6,973 nucleotides of DNA from the NCBI GenBank assembly GCA_027323595.1, contig DAHWBL010000057.1, forward strand, positions 1 through 6,973, given 5' to 3'. The notes under the pieces were generated by a model. The model saw nothing but the letters and a program-made list of their open reading frames with translations, had not been told where the DNA came from and made no database searches. This document shows positions 6,595 through 6,973 of this stretch, piece after piece; positions within the stretch are counted from its first letter, which is position 1, and each line of letters starts with the position of its first letter. The position numbers were made by a program, and so were the translations under genes. The DNA comes from Acetobacteraceae bacterium. GTDB taxonomy: Bacteria > Pseudomonadota > Alphaproteobacteria > Acetobacterales > Acetobacteraceae.

Positions 6595-6622
6595 TTGTCA
6601 CAACATAAAACTTTCATAATTT
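6595..6622 (+). promoter_or_regulatory. Candidate sigma-70-type promoter for the receptor gene
   Basis: TTGTCA (five of six to the -35 consensus) is followed after 16 bases by TAATTT, which keeps the three most conserved -10 positions. It would give a leader of about 75 bases. Chance matches are easy in AT-rich DNA. Confidence 0.3.
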
Positions 6623-6691
6623 CGGATTGTTACTTTTCATTTTTACGTGATAGCACCCCGCCGACCGCAGCAATCGCGCATTACTCAGGAT

Positions 6692-6696
6692 GGAGG
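6692..6696 (+). promoter_or_regulatory. Ribosome binding site of the receptor gene
   Basis: GGAGG, six bases before the ATG at 6703, is the strongest Shine-Dalgarno sequence in the window and fixes that start. Confidence 0.9.
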
Positions 6697-6702
6697 TCCG
6701 AT

Positions 6703-6973
6703 ATGCCCAACTGGTTCGCCCCAGGCCGTAAACTTGCCTTCTCGACGTTGCTGCTTTCCTCCGTGGCCTCCGTCGCGTTGGCGCAAAATGCCTCCGACGC
6801 CATCAACGCCGGCGAAATCAACGCCAGCGGCAGCGGCGCGGGCACCACGGTGGGCACCCAGTTGCCGACGCCCCAGCAGGTCTTCGCCCTGCCCCAGACG
6901 GTGCGCGTGATCGACCCGCAGCAGACCCAGTCGCTCTCCCCGCTTGCCGGCGGGCCGCAGGCGCTGTCGCTCG
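6703..6973 (+). CDS. Probable TonB-dependent outer-membrane receptor, N-terminal part (3' end outside window)
   Basis: Ninety residues are visible. A clear signal peptide comes first: basic R9-K10, hydrophobic LAFSTLLLSSVASVALA, and cleavage after A27 before QN. A Ser/Gly/Asn-rich linker (about 30-52) follows, then PTPQQVFALPQTVRVIDPQQ and SLSPLAGGPQALSL at the edge. This order (signal peptide, low-complexity linker, then a 'QTV.V.....' strand and an 'A..AL' segment leading to the expected plug helix) resembles TonB-dependent receptors of acetic acid bacteria and their relatives, which import siderophores or other large ligands across the outer membrane. No FecA-type signalling domain is seen between signal peptide and plug. 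The TonB box and barrel are not identifiable in this short part, so another exported protein remains possible. The ATG is fixed by GGAGG six bases upstream. No regulator gene is visible beside it. Confidence 0.62.
   Translation, partial: MPNWFAPGRKLAFSTLLLSSVASVALAQNASDAINAGEINASGSGAGTTVGTQLPTPQQVFALPQTVRVIDPQQTQSLSPLAGGPQALSL

Larger units (their letters stand above)
6392..6702. promoter_or_regulatory. Divergent intergenic region with AT-rich core
   Basis: These 311 bases separate two divergent starts and contain no convincing gene. The left part (6392-6535) is of mixed composition and carries two 13-bp palindromes. The core is very AT-rich (30 G+C in the 110 bases 6541-6650), in sharp contrast to its surroundings. 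The right part (6652-6702) is a GC-rich leader ending in a strong ribosome binding site. A candidate promoter for the receptor gene is TTGTCA (6595-6600), 16 bases, TAATTT (6617-6622); TTGACG at 6556-6561 is an alternative -35. No convincing promoter for the leftward genes stands out. Known riboswitch cores were not recognised. Confidence 0.6.

Noticed and set aside
6647..6910. 87-codon plus-strand frame overlapping the receptor start
   Set aside because: It is out of frame with the ATG at 6703, which has a strong ribosome binding site and a signal peptide.

Overview
The window is GC-rich bacterial DNA (every recognised gene strongly prefers G or C in the third codon position) and looks chromosomal, from an alphaproteobacterium. 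My best guess is the Acetobacteraceae/Rhodospirillales. This rests on the glnE gene lying divergent to an AsmA/YhdP-type gene and on the style of the TonB-receptor N-terminus at the right edge. It is an inference from remembered family resemblance, not from a search.

Layout, left to right. (1) 1-1291, minus strand: the N-terminal 430 residues of GlnE, the bifunctional glutamine synthetase adenylyltransferase/adenylyl-removase, running off the left edge. (2) 1292-1377: a short divergent intergenic region with two near-identical 24-bp direct repeats. (3) 1378-4539, plus strand: a 1053-residue AsmA/YhdP-like envelope protein with one N-terminal membrane anchor, probably involved in lipid traffic between the membranes. 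(4) 4540-4561: a 22-bp convergent gap holding a small hairpin. (5) 6391 to 4562, minus strand: a row of four co-directional genes. In transcription order these are a small putative exported protein (81 aa), a Nudix hydrolase with an N-terminal CxxC (185 aa), a small proline-rich exported protein (116 aa) whose start codon overlaps the Nudix stop codon, and a four-helix membrane protein of the YqhA/UPF0114 family (164 aa). (6) 6392-6702: a 311-bp divergent intergenic region with an AT-rich core (30 G+C in the 110 bases 6541-6650), two 13-bp palindromes, an inverted repeat and short repeated motifs. (7) 6703-6973, plus strand: the first 90 residues of an exported protein that looks like a TonB-dependent outer-membrane receptor, running off the right edge.

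How the genes fit together: glnE handles nitrogen control, and the YhdP-like protein belongs to envelope maintenance. The Nudix gene and the proline-rich protein gene are almost certainly co-transcribed and translationally coupled; yqhA may be read from the same transcript. The receptor has its own strong ribosome binding site and an AT-rich upstream region that probably carries its promoter. I see no mobile element, CRISPR array, tRNA, rRNA or defence system. The less ordinary parts are the two small exported proteins around the Nudix gene and the structured AT-rich intergenic region.
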